A stretch of DNA of 64,000 nucleotides from Pseudothermotoga hypogea DSM 11164 = NBRC 106472. Its GTDB lineage: Bacteria > Thermotogota > Thermotogae > Thermotogales > DSM-5069. Where the stretch lies: the NCBI RefSeq assembly GCF_000816145.1, contig NZ_CP007141.1, forward strand, positions 1,488,001 to 1,552,000. Direction: 5' to 3'. Below are positions 44,263 through 51,277 of the stretch, piece by piece; the first letter of the stretch is position 1, and each line of letters begins with the position of its first letter. Made by a program: the position numbers and the translations under genes. The notes under the pieces are model-generated. The model worked only from the letters and a program-made list of their open reading frames with translations, had not been told where the DNA came from and did not search any database.

Positions 44263-44709
44263 GTGCCGTATTACAACCGCGTGATCTTGGTGGGTCGGCT
44301 CACGAGAGATCCAGATACGCGCATGACGACCACAGGCTCTGCGGTCGCGTCCTTCACCCTCGCCGTCGACAGGCCCCCGAGGTCCTCAGACGGCCAGAGA
44401 ACGACGGATTTCATAAGGATAGTGGCGTTCAACAAACTCGCGGACTTCGTGAGGTTGTATCTGAAGAAAGGCCAACTGGTCTTGGTCGAGGGAGAGCTGA
44501 GGATAAACAAGTGGCAGTCCCGCGACGGGGCGAACATGACCACACCTGAGATCTGGGCGAGGGACATCAGGTTCATGGAGAAGAAAGCAGCAATGGAAGA
44601 AACCGTCGAAGAGATCGAGAAGTTCGAAGAACCGATCGTCAATCCCGAAGATATCTTCGGTCCTGAAGAAGAACTGGACAGTGAAGACGAAGATAAGCCA
44701 CCGTTCTGA
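44263..44709 (+). CDS. ssb: single-stranded DNA-binding protein
   Basis: SSB coats single-stranded DNA in replication and repair. The OB fold is seen in YNRVILVGRLTRDPD, TDFIRIVAFNKLADFVRLYLKKGQLVLVEGEL and WARDIRFM. The acidic tail ends DEDKPPF, the conserved tip that recruits partner enzymes. GTG at 44263 follows GAGGGAG. It is encoded between rpsF and rpsR. Confidence 0.97.
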   Translation: MPYYNRVILVGRLTRDPDTRMTTTGSAVASFTLAVDRPPRSSDGQRTTDFIRIVAFNKLADFVRLYLKKGQLVLVEGELRINKWQSRDGANMTTPEIWARDIRFMEKKAAMEETVEEIEKFEEPIVNPEDIFGPEEELDSEDEDKPPF

Positions 44710-44721
44710 GGAGGTGTCCGT

Positions 44722-44955
44722 GTGGACCAGCAGAGGAGAAGGAGAAGGAAGAGAATCAAGAAATGTAGGCTCTGCGAAATGAAGATCGAGTACGTGGATT
44801 ACAAAGACATCAGACTCCTGAGCGATTATCTGAACGAAAAAGGCAAAATCATACCCAAACGTGTGACCGGCAACTGCGCGAAACATCAGAGGATGATCAA
44901 AGTCGCCATAAAGCGTGCAAGACACATGGCTCTTTTGCCGTACATCAAGATGTGA
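44722..44955 (+). CDS. rpsR: 30S ribosomal protein S18, zinc-type
   Basis: S18 partners S6 on the 30S platform. [22 protein letters not shown] carries a CxxC and the later CAKH completes a four-ligand zinc site, the C+ form. Length is 77 aa. The GTG at 44722 has GAGGAGGTG ahead. It closes the rpsF operon and is followed by a hairpin terminator. Confidence 0.95.
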   Translation: MDQQRRRRRKRIKKCRLCEMKIEYVDYKDIRLLSDYLNEKGKIIPKRVTGNCAKHQRMIKVAIKRARHMALLPYIKM

Positions 44956-44976
44956 AACACTCGACAATCGATTCTT

Positions 44977-45009
44977 AACGGGAGGGACTTTGAGTCCCTC
45001 CGTTTGTTC
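44977..45009 (+). terminator. terminator after rpsR
   Basis: AACGG-GAGGGACT, TTG loop, AGTCCCTCCGTT with one bulged G, then TTTGTTCT. The T run is weak, so some read-through into the carbamate kinase gene is possible. Confidence 0.7.
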
Positions 45010-45024
45010 TGGGAGGGAATGAAG

Positions 45025-45963
45025 ATGAAGAAACTCGCCGTGGTTGCCATCGGTGGGAACGCGGTGAACAGACCCGGAGAAAGACCCACAGCAGAGAACA
45101 TGCTCAGCGCTATCAAAGAGGCGATGGGCTATCTCGTCGACATGCTCGATGAATACGACATCGTGATCACGCACGGGAACGGTCCGCAGGTGGGGAACAT
45201 ACTCATCCAGCAGGAGATGGCAAAAGAAGTCATTCCTCCTTTTCCCATCGACGTGAACGACGCGCAGACTCAAGGAAGTCTGGGTTACATGATCGTCCAG
45301 GCCTTGAGGAACCGACTCGCAGAGAGAGGCTTGAACAGAGAAGTTGCGGCATTGATCACGCAGATAGTTGTCGACAAGAACGACGAGGCGTTCAAGAAAC
45401 CTTCCAAACCCGTTGGACCGTTCTACACGGAAGAAGAGGCCAGGAAACTCATGATGGAGAAAGGTTGGATCATGAAGGAAGACGCGGGCCGTGGTTGGAG
45501 AAGGGTCGTACCTTCACCTAAGCCTCTGGACATAGTGGAAAAAGAAGTCGTGCGGATGCTTCTGAAGAACGGTGTCATCGTTGTCGCGGCTGGTGGAGGC
45601 GGAATACCCGTCGTGAGAGAGAACGGCGTTTTGAAAGGTGTCGAAGCGGTGATAGACAAAGATAGAGCGAGTGCACTCTTGGCGATAGAGATCAACGCAG
45701 ACGAGTTGATCATTCTGACGGGGGTTGAAAAAGTCGCGCTCAACTATGGCAAGCCGAATCAAACTTTCGTGGACAAACTCACTGTTGAAGAAGCCTTGAA
45801 ATACTTGAAGGAAGGCCATTTCCCTGCAGGAAGCATGGGACCGAAGATAGAAGCGGCGATCGATTTTGTCACGGCCACCAGCAGAACCTGTCTGATAACG
45901 GACATGAAGAAGCTCAAAGAAGCTCTCTCTGGTGAAACAGGTACGAGAATCGTCCGTGAATGA
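45025..45963 (+). CDS. arcC: carbamate kinase
   Basis: Carbamate kinase moves phosphate between carbamoyl phosphate and ADP, usually making ATP in arginine or other nitrogen catabolism. It has 312 aa with VVAIGGNAVNRPGERPT near residue 5, THGNGPQVGN and VVAAGGGGIPVV. LITDMKKLKEAL near the end completes the amino acid kinase fold. ATGs at 45019 and 45025 are both possible; GGGAGGG is well spaced only for 45025. No arcA or arcB is near. Confidence 0.95.
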   Translation: MKKLAVVAIGGNAVNRPGERPTAENMLSAIKEAMGYLVDMLDEYDIVITHGNGPQVGNILIQQEMAKEVIPPFPIDVNDAQTQGSLGYMIVQALRNRLAERGLNREVAALITQIVVDKNDEAFKKPSKPVGPFYTEEEARKLMMEKGWIMKEDAGRGWRRVVPSPKPLDIVEKEVVRMLLKNGVIVVAAGGGGIPVVRENGVLKGVEAVIDKDRASALLAIEINADELIILTGVEKVALNYGKPNQTFVDKLTVEEALKYLKEGHFPAGSMGPKIEAAIDFVTATSRTCLITDMKKLKEALSGETGTRIVRE

Positions 45964-46012
45964 GGGGTCTTCTCAAAGGCAAATTCGTGTGGTATATTTA
46001 TGAAGGAACGGT

Positions 46013-46087
46013 GGGTGCGTAGCTCAGAGGAAGAGCGTCTGCCTTACGAGCAGAAGGTCGTAGGTTCGAGTCCTGCCGCACCCACCA
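46013..46087 (+). tRNA. tRNA-Val (anticodon TAC)
   Basis: Acceptor GGGTGCG pairs with CGCACCC, and the encoded CCA follows. The D arm is GCTC ... GAGC. The anticodon loop CTTACGA gives TAC. The T arm contains TTCGAGT. A possible -10, TATATT, lies about 20 bases upstream. Confidence 0.97.
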
Positions 46088-46094
46088 AAGGAGT

Positions 46095-46170
46095 GGCCAG
46101 GTAGCTCAGTTGGTAGAGCACTGGACTGAAAATCCAGGTGTCGGCGGTTCGATTCCGCCCCTGGCCACCA
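46095..46170 (+). tRNA. tRNA-Phe (anticodon GAA)
   Basis: Acceptor GGCCAGG pairs with CCTGGCC, with encoded CCA. The anticodon loop CTGAAAA gives GAA. The T arm GGCGG-TTCGATT-CCGCC is perfect. It is 8 bases after tRNA-Val and clearly co-transcribed. Confidence 0.97.
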
Positions 46171-46173
46171 ACG

Positions 46174-46198
46174 AGCCCGGCGCACGCCGGGCTTTTTG
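46174..46198 (+). terminator. tRNA operon terminator
   Basis: AGCCCGGC, GCAC loop, GCCGGGCT, then TTTTTG. It follows the tRNA-Phe CCA by 3 bases. Confidence 0.92.
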
Positions 46199-46342
46199 TT
46201 TGACTCGCTTAAGTATTCTGGACTTTGGTTGTTTTTCTATTTAGTGTGTGGCTCAGTAGTAATGATCGGAATGGGCCCACTCTTTGGGGGAAGTTCAGTA
46301 GGATGATGTTAAGATTATTTAGTTAACGTTTTGGTAACTCAA

Positions 46343-46370
46343 TTGTCTTTTTTTGTTTGTTTCGTATTAT
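46343..46370 (+). promoter_or_regulatory. promoter of the chemosensory operon
   Basis: TTGTCT, 16 bases, TATTAT, about 55 bases before the parA-like ATG. The stretch 46199-46425 has no gene and is much richer in A+T than its surroundings. An inverted repeat AGTTA ... TAACT (about 46321-46339) just before the -35 could be an operator. Confidence 0.55.
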
Positions 46371-46425
46371 AGAATCTGGTTGACTCTCTTACTTATCCGT
46401 CTTGTTTGGAGGAATTGATGCCTCC

Positions 46426-47196
46426 ATGGCAAAGACTCTTAGTTTTGCCAATCTCAAGGGAGGAACTGGGAAAACCACACTATGTTACAACATCGCTGCT
46501 CTGTTCGTGGATATGGGCTACAGAAGCTTGCTCATCGATCTCGACGCTCAAGCCCATGCTACGACCCACGCCGGTTTTGAACCGATCAAAATAAAGAAAG
46601 GCGTCTTCGAAGCAATCAGTGAGTATCTGAAAAAACAGAGTGTGGACAGTCAGGTTATTCTTCGCCAGCAAGGATTGTCCATACTGCCTTCCAACTCCAA
46701 GACAGTGCTTCTGGAGGAAGAACTCGCATCGCTCACAAACAAGGAAAGTGTCTTGAAAGACTTCCTCATGGAGCTTGACAGAGACTTCGATTTCATTTTC
46801 ATAGACACCCCACCTTCTTTAGGGTTAACAGTCTTGAATGCACTCGTCGCTTCTGACTACCTTTTGATACCCGTGAGGTTCGACTTTTTCTCCCTCGTTG
46901 GTCTGGCACAGATGATCAACTTCTACTACAAAGTCAACACAACGCTCTCGCCCTACCTCAAATTGCTCGGTTTGATACCAATTTCGATCTCAGCAAGGGC
47001 GCGTGTATGCAACGACGTGTTGAACGAGCTCAGGACCACCTTCGGTGAAAAGCTTCTGTTTCCAACGCTGAGAAACGACATCAAAGTTGTCGAAGCATCG
47101 AGTCACGGCTTGCCCGTTCATCGCTATGCACCCAAGAGTAGGGCGAGTGAGGACCTGACGAAGATCAGCCAAGAGATCCTGCGGAGGCTGACTTGA
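46426..47196 (+). CDS. ParA/MinD-family ATPase heading the chemosensory operon
   Basis: ParA-type ATPases bind DNA non-specifically when ATP-bound and position cargo such as plasmids, origins or chemosensory arrays. The deviant Walker A LKGGTGKTT lies at residues 10-18, LIDLDAQAHAT is A', and FIDTPPSLG is the Walker B. Length is 256 aa, the small chromosomal Soj-like type without an N-terminal HTH. The ATG at 46426 is 13 bases after GGAGG, and TGGAGG can pair with CCTCCA covering the start. The next genes are a ParB-tip-like TPR protein and then chemosensory genes, so this ATPase probably positions the array and not the chromosome. Confidence 0.9.
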   Translation: MAKTLSFANLKGGTGKTTLCYNIAALFVDMGYRSLLIDLDAQAHATTHAGFEPIKIKKGVFEAISEYLKKQSVDSQVILRQQGLSILPSNSKTVLLEEELASLTNKESVLKDFLMELDRDFDFIFIDTPPSLGLTVLNALVASDYLLIPVRFDFFSLVGLAQMINFYYKVNTTLSPYLKLLGLIPISISARARVCNDVLNELRTTFGEKLLFPTLRNDIKVVEASSHGLPVHRYAPKSRASEDLTKISQEILRRLT

Positions 47197-47197
47197 G

Positions 47198-47500
47198 ATG
47201 TCGAAGAGGCTGGGTAGAGGTTTGGATCTGTTTCTTTCGGAGCCATCCGAAGAACAACTTTTCAGAAGCGCCGTTGAGCTTGAAGAGAACGGCGAGTGGC
47301 TCATGGCCTTTCATTTGTACATGATGGTGATAAACATGAGCGGACCTCACAAGGTCAAAGCTCTCAACAACGCCGCGGCTATACTCGCAGAACATGGCTT
47401 CGTGGACAAAGCGATCGAGTTTCTAAAGGAGGCACTCTCCATCGACCCATCCAACGAGCAAATAAAGGAGAACTTGAAAGCGCTGAAGGAGGAGCGATGA
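47198..47500 (+). CDS. small TPR-like protein with a ParB-type N-terminal tip
   Basis: This 100-aa protein begins MSKRLGRGLDLFLSE. KRLGRGLxxL is the form of the N-terminal peptide by which ParB stimulates ParA. No ParB DNA-binding domain follows. Instead there are TPR-like helices (EEQLFRSAVELEENGEWLMAF; KALNNAAAILAEHGFVDKAIEFLKEALSIDPSNEQIK). It starts 1 base after the ParA stop and ends 1 base before the Hsp70-like gene. I infer an adaptor that links ParA to the protein cargo through TPR contacts. The general TPR call is firm; the ParB likeness rests on about 10 residues. Confidence 0.8.
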   Translation: MSKRLGRGLDLFLSEPSEEQLFRSAVELEENGEWLMAFHLYMMVINMSGPHKVKALNNAAAILAEHGFVDKAIEFLKEALSIDPSNEQIKENLKALKEER

Positions 47501-47501
47501 G

Positions 47502-48992
47502 ATGATCGTTGGTATAGATTTCGGTACAACGAACACGTTGGTGGCTTACGTGGACAGTTCATTGAGAACCCAGATCATCGTCAATGAGCGTGGTTCTCGC
47601 ATAACACCAACGGTCGTTTACTTCAAGAACGAAAAACAAGTGGTCGTGGGCGAGTTGGCAAAATCTCAGGCGCTCATTAAACCTGATAGAACCATCCTTC
47701 GCGTGAAGCGTGTGATGGGAACGAGTCGAACGTACACGATCTTCGATCAAACGTTCACGCCCTCGGAGATCGCTTCGTTCGTGTTCAGAAAGTGCAAGAA
47801 GTTCGCCTCGGAGTATCTCGGAAAAGAAGTCGAAAAAGCCGTCGTTACCGTACCAGCTTATTTCGACGACAACCAACGACAAGCGGTGGTATTGGCGGCG
47901 AAACTCGCAGGCTTGGAAGTGGTGAAACTGTTGAACGAACCCACCGCCGCTGCTCTGGCTTACGAACCAGAAGATCAGCACGAAAAGATGATACTCGTGC
48001 TCGATTTTGGCGGAGGTACCTTTGACATAACCTTGATGCGTCAGCAGAAAGGTCTTTACGAAGTGCTCGCCACTGGTGGTAGCACGAATCTTGGAGGCTT
48101 CGACTTCGACGAAGTGCTGACCAGGTGGATTTTGGAGACCATGCGGAACGAAAAGTCGATCGATTTGTCCAAAGATCCCATAGCGTTACAGCAGATATAC
48201 ACGCACGCTGAACAGGCGAAGATAGATCTTTCAAGCGTTCTCGAAACCAGCATCGTCATACCTTACATAGCTCTCTCACCGGAGTATGGGCCTGTTCATG
48301 TGAACGTCGTGCTGTCGAGGGAGAGATTCGAGAACTTGACCCGCTCCCTGTTGCTCAGGGCGCAACAACTGATAGACGACGTTTTGACACAAGCCAACGT
48401 TCGAAGCGAAGACGTGAACATCGTCATTTTCTCTGGTGGGATCTCCAGGATGCCCGCATTCAGAGAACTGGTTTCAAGAATGTTTCCAAACTCGCAGAAA
48501 CTCGGAGGGATAAACCCAGACGAGGTGGTTGCCGTCGGTGCAGCAAAGATGGCCGCGATGCTGGAAGGAAGGTTGAACAGCATCGAGTTGAAGGACGTAC
48601 TTCCACATTCGCTTGGCATCTTGGATGACAATGGCCAGTTCGTTCCCATCATCGAGCGCGGAACTATCTATCCAACCACGTCGACAAGGATCTTTACCAA
48701 CACCGAGGACGATCAGGATCACGTCGTGATAAAGGTTCTGCAGAAACACGATGAAGAGTTGGTGGAACTGGGAGACTTCAAATTCTCCTCTGGAAGGCTC
48801 TGGAAAAAGGGTGAGGCGAACATCGCCGTCAGTTTTTCCATCACACACGATGGGACCTTGACCGTGACAGCCGAAGACATCAACAGCGGTGAGGCTCAGG
48901 ATGTGACCATCCACGGACAGTTTGCCCAGATGAGGGTGCCAACACCCGACCCGCGGAGGATGGAACAGTTGTGGGGTATCGAGGTCTTGTGA
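47502..48992 (+). CDS. Hsp70-like protein without C-terminal lid
   Basis: This is an Hsp70/DnaK-family protein of 496 aa. The ATPase domain shows IDFGTTNTLVAY at the start, VTVPAYFDDNQRQA, NEPTAAALAY, DFGGGTFDITLM (Asp 168) and FSGGISRMP. A beta-sandwich substrate domain follows (DVLPHSLGILDDNGQFVPIIERGT; TVTAEDINSGEAQDV). DnaK would continue about 100 more residues into a helical lid; here it ends soon after with RRMEQLWGIEVL. No DnaJ or GrpE gene is adjacent. It may chaperone array proteins or act as a switchable ATPase scaffold. Confidence 0.92.
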   Translation: MIVGIDFGTTNTLVAYVDSSLRTQIIVNERGSRITPTVVYFKNEKQVVVGELAKSQALIKPDRTILRVKRVMGTSRTYTIFDQTFTPSEIASFVFRKCKKFASEYLGKEVEKAVVTVPAYFDDNQRQAVVLAAKLAGLEVVKLLNEPTAAALAYEPEDQHEKMILVLDFGGGTFDITLMRQQKGLYEVLATGGSTNLGGFDFDEVLTRWILETMRNEKSIDLSKDPIALQQIYTHAEQAKIDLSSVLETSIVIPYIALSPEYGPVHVNVVLSRERFENLTRSLLLRAQQLIDDVLTQANVRSEDVNIVIFSGGISRMPAFRELVSRMFPNSQKLGGINPDEVVAVGAAKMAAMLEGRLNSIELKDVLPHSLGILDDNGQFVPIIERGTIYPTTSTRIFTNTEDDQDHVVIKVLQKHDEELVELGDFKFSSGRLWKKGEANIAVSFSITHDGTLTVTAEDINSGEAQDVTIHGQFAQMRVPTPDPRRMEQLWGIEVL

Positions 48993-49005
48993 GGGGGAAG
49001 GCTGT

Positions 49006-50052
49006 ATGCAGAACGATGAGAAACTCAGAAAACTCACCGAGATCGAAAAGGTCTCTTCGCCTGAGGATGTGGATGTACTGATCGAGGCTCTCAAGAGCGA
49101 CGATGTGCTCATCAGGGAGGCTGCCTTCGACAAACTCAAGCAATTCAAGTTCCCGCAAGTACCTGTGAAGGTCGCGAAACTCTTCAAAGACAGCGAAGCA
49201 TACGTCAGAAACGCTGCTGTGCTGCTGATGGCGGAGATGTGGGATCTGTCGAAGGAAGAACTGACGAAACTGTTGCACGATCCAGACAAAGATGTGCGTA
49301 AGCTCGCGCTGGACAGTCTGCATTACGTGGTGGGCGATCCTTCCGTTGAGGATCTCATAGCCGTCGGTCTGGAAGATGTCGAATTGAACAACGTGATAGC
49401 CGCCGTTGAATATCTGGGTGAACTGCAAAGCAAAAAGTACACGGATTGCATACTCAAGTTGCTCGCCGAGGGTGACAACGAATTTCTATTGGCAACGTGC
49501 ATCAGAGCACTATCGAAGATGGCGGATGAAAGAATTGCTGAGAGAGTCGTTCAGCTTTTCCCTGAGCTCGAGAGGATCGACGACATCACCTTGATGGCTT
49601 ATCTCAGGTTTCTTGCGAGTTTCCCAAGAACATTGAAGAACTTGAGCTCACTGATCGACTTGGCCGAAAAGAAGTGGGACATAGCGCTCAAAGAGTTTTT
49701 GGATCTGTTCGCGGCGATCTTGGATACAACAGAACTCAGCGCGGAACAGAAGGACAGAATGTTCGAATTCCTCAGGCGCATCTTCGCTTCGGACATACCT
49801 TCCCCGAACAAGTACGAAGTGCTCCTTCTCATGGCGAGGTTGAATCCAGACCACGTGAAAAGAGAGATCGTCAACTATCTGTACAGCAACGATCCCATGA
49901 TCCAGCTCGCCGCCGTCGAGCTGATCGACCAGTTCTCGTGGGTGGATTACCTCGATGATCTCAAGCACATCTGCGCGTCAGCAGTGGATGAAGATCTCAG
50001 GGCAGCGGCGGAGTTGGTGATCGAGAGGTTCGAAAACGTGGAAAGGGAATGA
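49006..50052 (+). CDS. HEAT-like helical repeat protein
   Basis: This 348-aa protein is built of HEAT/armadillo-like helix pairs, for example VDVLIEALKSDDVLIREAAFDKLKQF, VPVKVAKLFKDSEAYVRNAAVLLMAEM, LTKLLHDPDKDVRKLALDSLHYV and MIQLAAVELIDQFSWVD. The Asp-Val-Arg-Ala pattern (DxxVRxxA) is repeated. It has no signal or TM segments. It lies between the Hsp70-like gene and cheR and overlaps the latter by 4 bases. HEAT proteins serve as scaffolds; array assembly is a plausible role. Confidence 0.88.
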   Translation: MQNDEKLRKLTEIEKVSSPEDVDVLIEALKSDDVLIREAAFDKLKQFKFPQVPVKVAKLFKDSEAYVRNAAVLLMAEMWDLSKEELTKLLHDPDKDVRKLALDSLHYVVGDPSVEDLIAVGLEDVELNNVIAAVEYLGELQSKKYTDCILKLLAEGDNEFLLATCIRALSKMADERIAERVVQLFPELERIDDITLMAYLRFLASFPRTLKNLSSLIDLAEKKWDIALKEFLDLFAAILDTTELSAEQKDRMFEFLRRIFASDIPSPNKYEVLLLMARLNPDHVKREIVNYLYSNDPMIQLAAVELIDQFSWVDYLDDLKHICASAVDEDLRAAAELVIERFENVERE

Positions 50053-50885
50053 TCGCCGTGTCGGTGAGCTTTGGTTTTGCTGAATTCAAAGAAATCAGGG
50101 ATCTTATCCACACAAAGACTGGAATCTACATACCTGACGAGAAGATCTACCTTTTGAAGAAAAGAGTTGAGAAACGCTTGGCGGAACGATCCATCAAGAG
50201 CGTCGAAGAGTATGTCAAACTTCTCAGATACTTCGATCGCGGAGGCGAAGAGTTCGCCAAGCTGATAAACGACGTGGCTGTCAACGAAACTTACTTCTTC
50301 AGGGAGTTTCCACAGCTTCAGATCTTCGCGGAGTATTGTCTACCTGAGTATGTTGAACGGACGAAAACCAAATTCGTAAAGGTGCTGTCGGCGGGATGTT
50401 CATCCGGTGAGGAGCCTTACACTCTGTCGATCATATGTTCTGAAATGCTCGACAGCGATTGCACGTTCAAAATCGTGGCCGTTGATATAGACGACGACGC
50501 ACTCGAGAAAGCGCAGAGGGCAATTTACGATCAAAGATCGGTGAAGGACGTGCCCAAGCTGTATTTGAAGAAGTACTTCAAGCAGGCGGAGCAAGGCTAC
50601 GCGGTATCGGACGAGGTCAAAAAGTACGTCACGTTCTACAAGATGAACCTGCTCGATCGTGACCAGCTGTTGAGTTTGGGAAGAGACTTCGACTTCATCT
50701 TCTGTAGGAACGTGCTGATATACTTCTCCGACGACTCCAGGCGCAGAGTCGTGGAGACTTTCTTTCTGATGATGAAGCCCGGTGGCTACATCTTCTTGGG
50801 ACATTCAGAATCGTTGAGCAGGATCACCACGCTCTTTGAACTCAGAAGAATGGGAAATGGCTTGGTCTATCGAAAGCCTCTGTGA
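50049..50885 (+). CDS. cheR: CheR chemoreceptor methyltransferase
   Basis: CheR methylates glutamates on chemoreceptor helices using SAM. The N-terminal helical domain (IRDLIHTKTGIYIPDEK; INDVAVNETYFFREFPQ) is followed by the SAM fold VLSAGCSSGEEPYTLSI, VAVDIDDDALEKAQ and CRNVLIYFS. It has 278 aa, with no extra receptor-tethering tail. The ATG overlaps the upstream stop (ATGA). It probably modifies the double-tip receptor encoded downstream. Confidence 0.96.
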   Translation: MIAVSVSFGFAEFKEIRDLIHTKTGIYIPDEKIYLLKKRVEKRLAERSIKSVEEYVKLLRYFDRGGEEFAKLINDVAVNETYFFREFPQLQIFAEYCLPEYVERTKTKFVKVLSAGCSSGEEPYTLSIICSEMLDSDCTFKIVAVDIDDDALEKAQRAIYDQRSVKDVPKLYLKKYFKQAEQGYAVSDEVKKYVTFYKMNLLDRDQLLSLGRDFDFIFCRNVLIYFSDDSRRRVVETFFLMMKPGGYIFLGHSESLSRITTLFELRRMGNGLVYRKPL

Positions 50886-50896
50886 GGTGTTGAAGC

Positions 50897-51277
50897 ATGG
50901 CGAGGATCTTGATCGTGGATGACTCGAAGATGACGCGCGATTTTCATGCCTATGTTCTTCGTGCCTCGCGCTACGAGGTCGTGGAAGCCATCGACGGGGC
51001 CGATGCGATCGAAAAGTTGTACAGACATCCAGACATAAAATGCATCGTCACGGACATAAACATGCCCAACATGGACGGTCTCACGATGCTGAAGAAAATC
51101 AGATCCACGCCGGAACTGGCGCACATTCCAGTGGTGGTGGTGACGACCATAGACAGGCCCGAAGAGCAAATGGAGGCACTGAAAGCCGGGGCGAACTTCT
51201 ATCTCATCAAGCCTGTGAAACCTTCGATCCTCGTGGCGAGCATTCGCATGGTCGTGCGGGACGGTGACAGGGTATGA
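50897..51277 (+). CDS. CheY-like response regulator (first)
   Basis: This is a single receiver domain of 126 aa. The acidic pocket is in LIVDDSKMTR, the phosphorylated Asp in CIVTDINMPNMDG, Thr in VVTTI and Lys in LIKPVKP. With no flagellar genes nearby, it need not target a motor; it could act on the pilus or compete for CheA phosphate. The stop overlaps the cheA ATG (ATGA), so it is made together with the kinase. Confidence 0.95.
   Translation: MARILIVDDSKMTRDFHAYVLRASRYEVVEAIDGADAIEKLYRHPDIKCIVTDINMPNMDGLTMLKKIRSTPELAHIPVVVVTTIDRPEEQMEALKAGANFYLIKPVKPSILVASIRMVVRDGDRV

Noticed and set aside
46426-47500. Chromosome-partitioning parAB with parS
   Set aside because: No ParB DNA-binding domain follows ParA, and no parS-like palindrome was seen; the operon continues into che genes.
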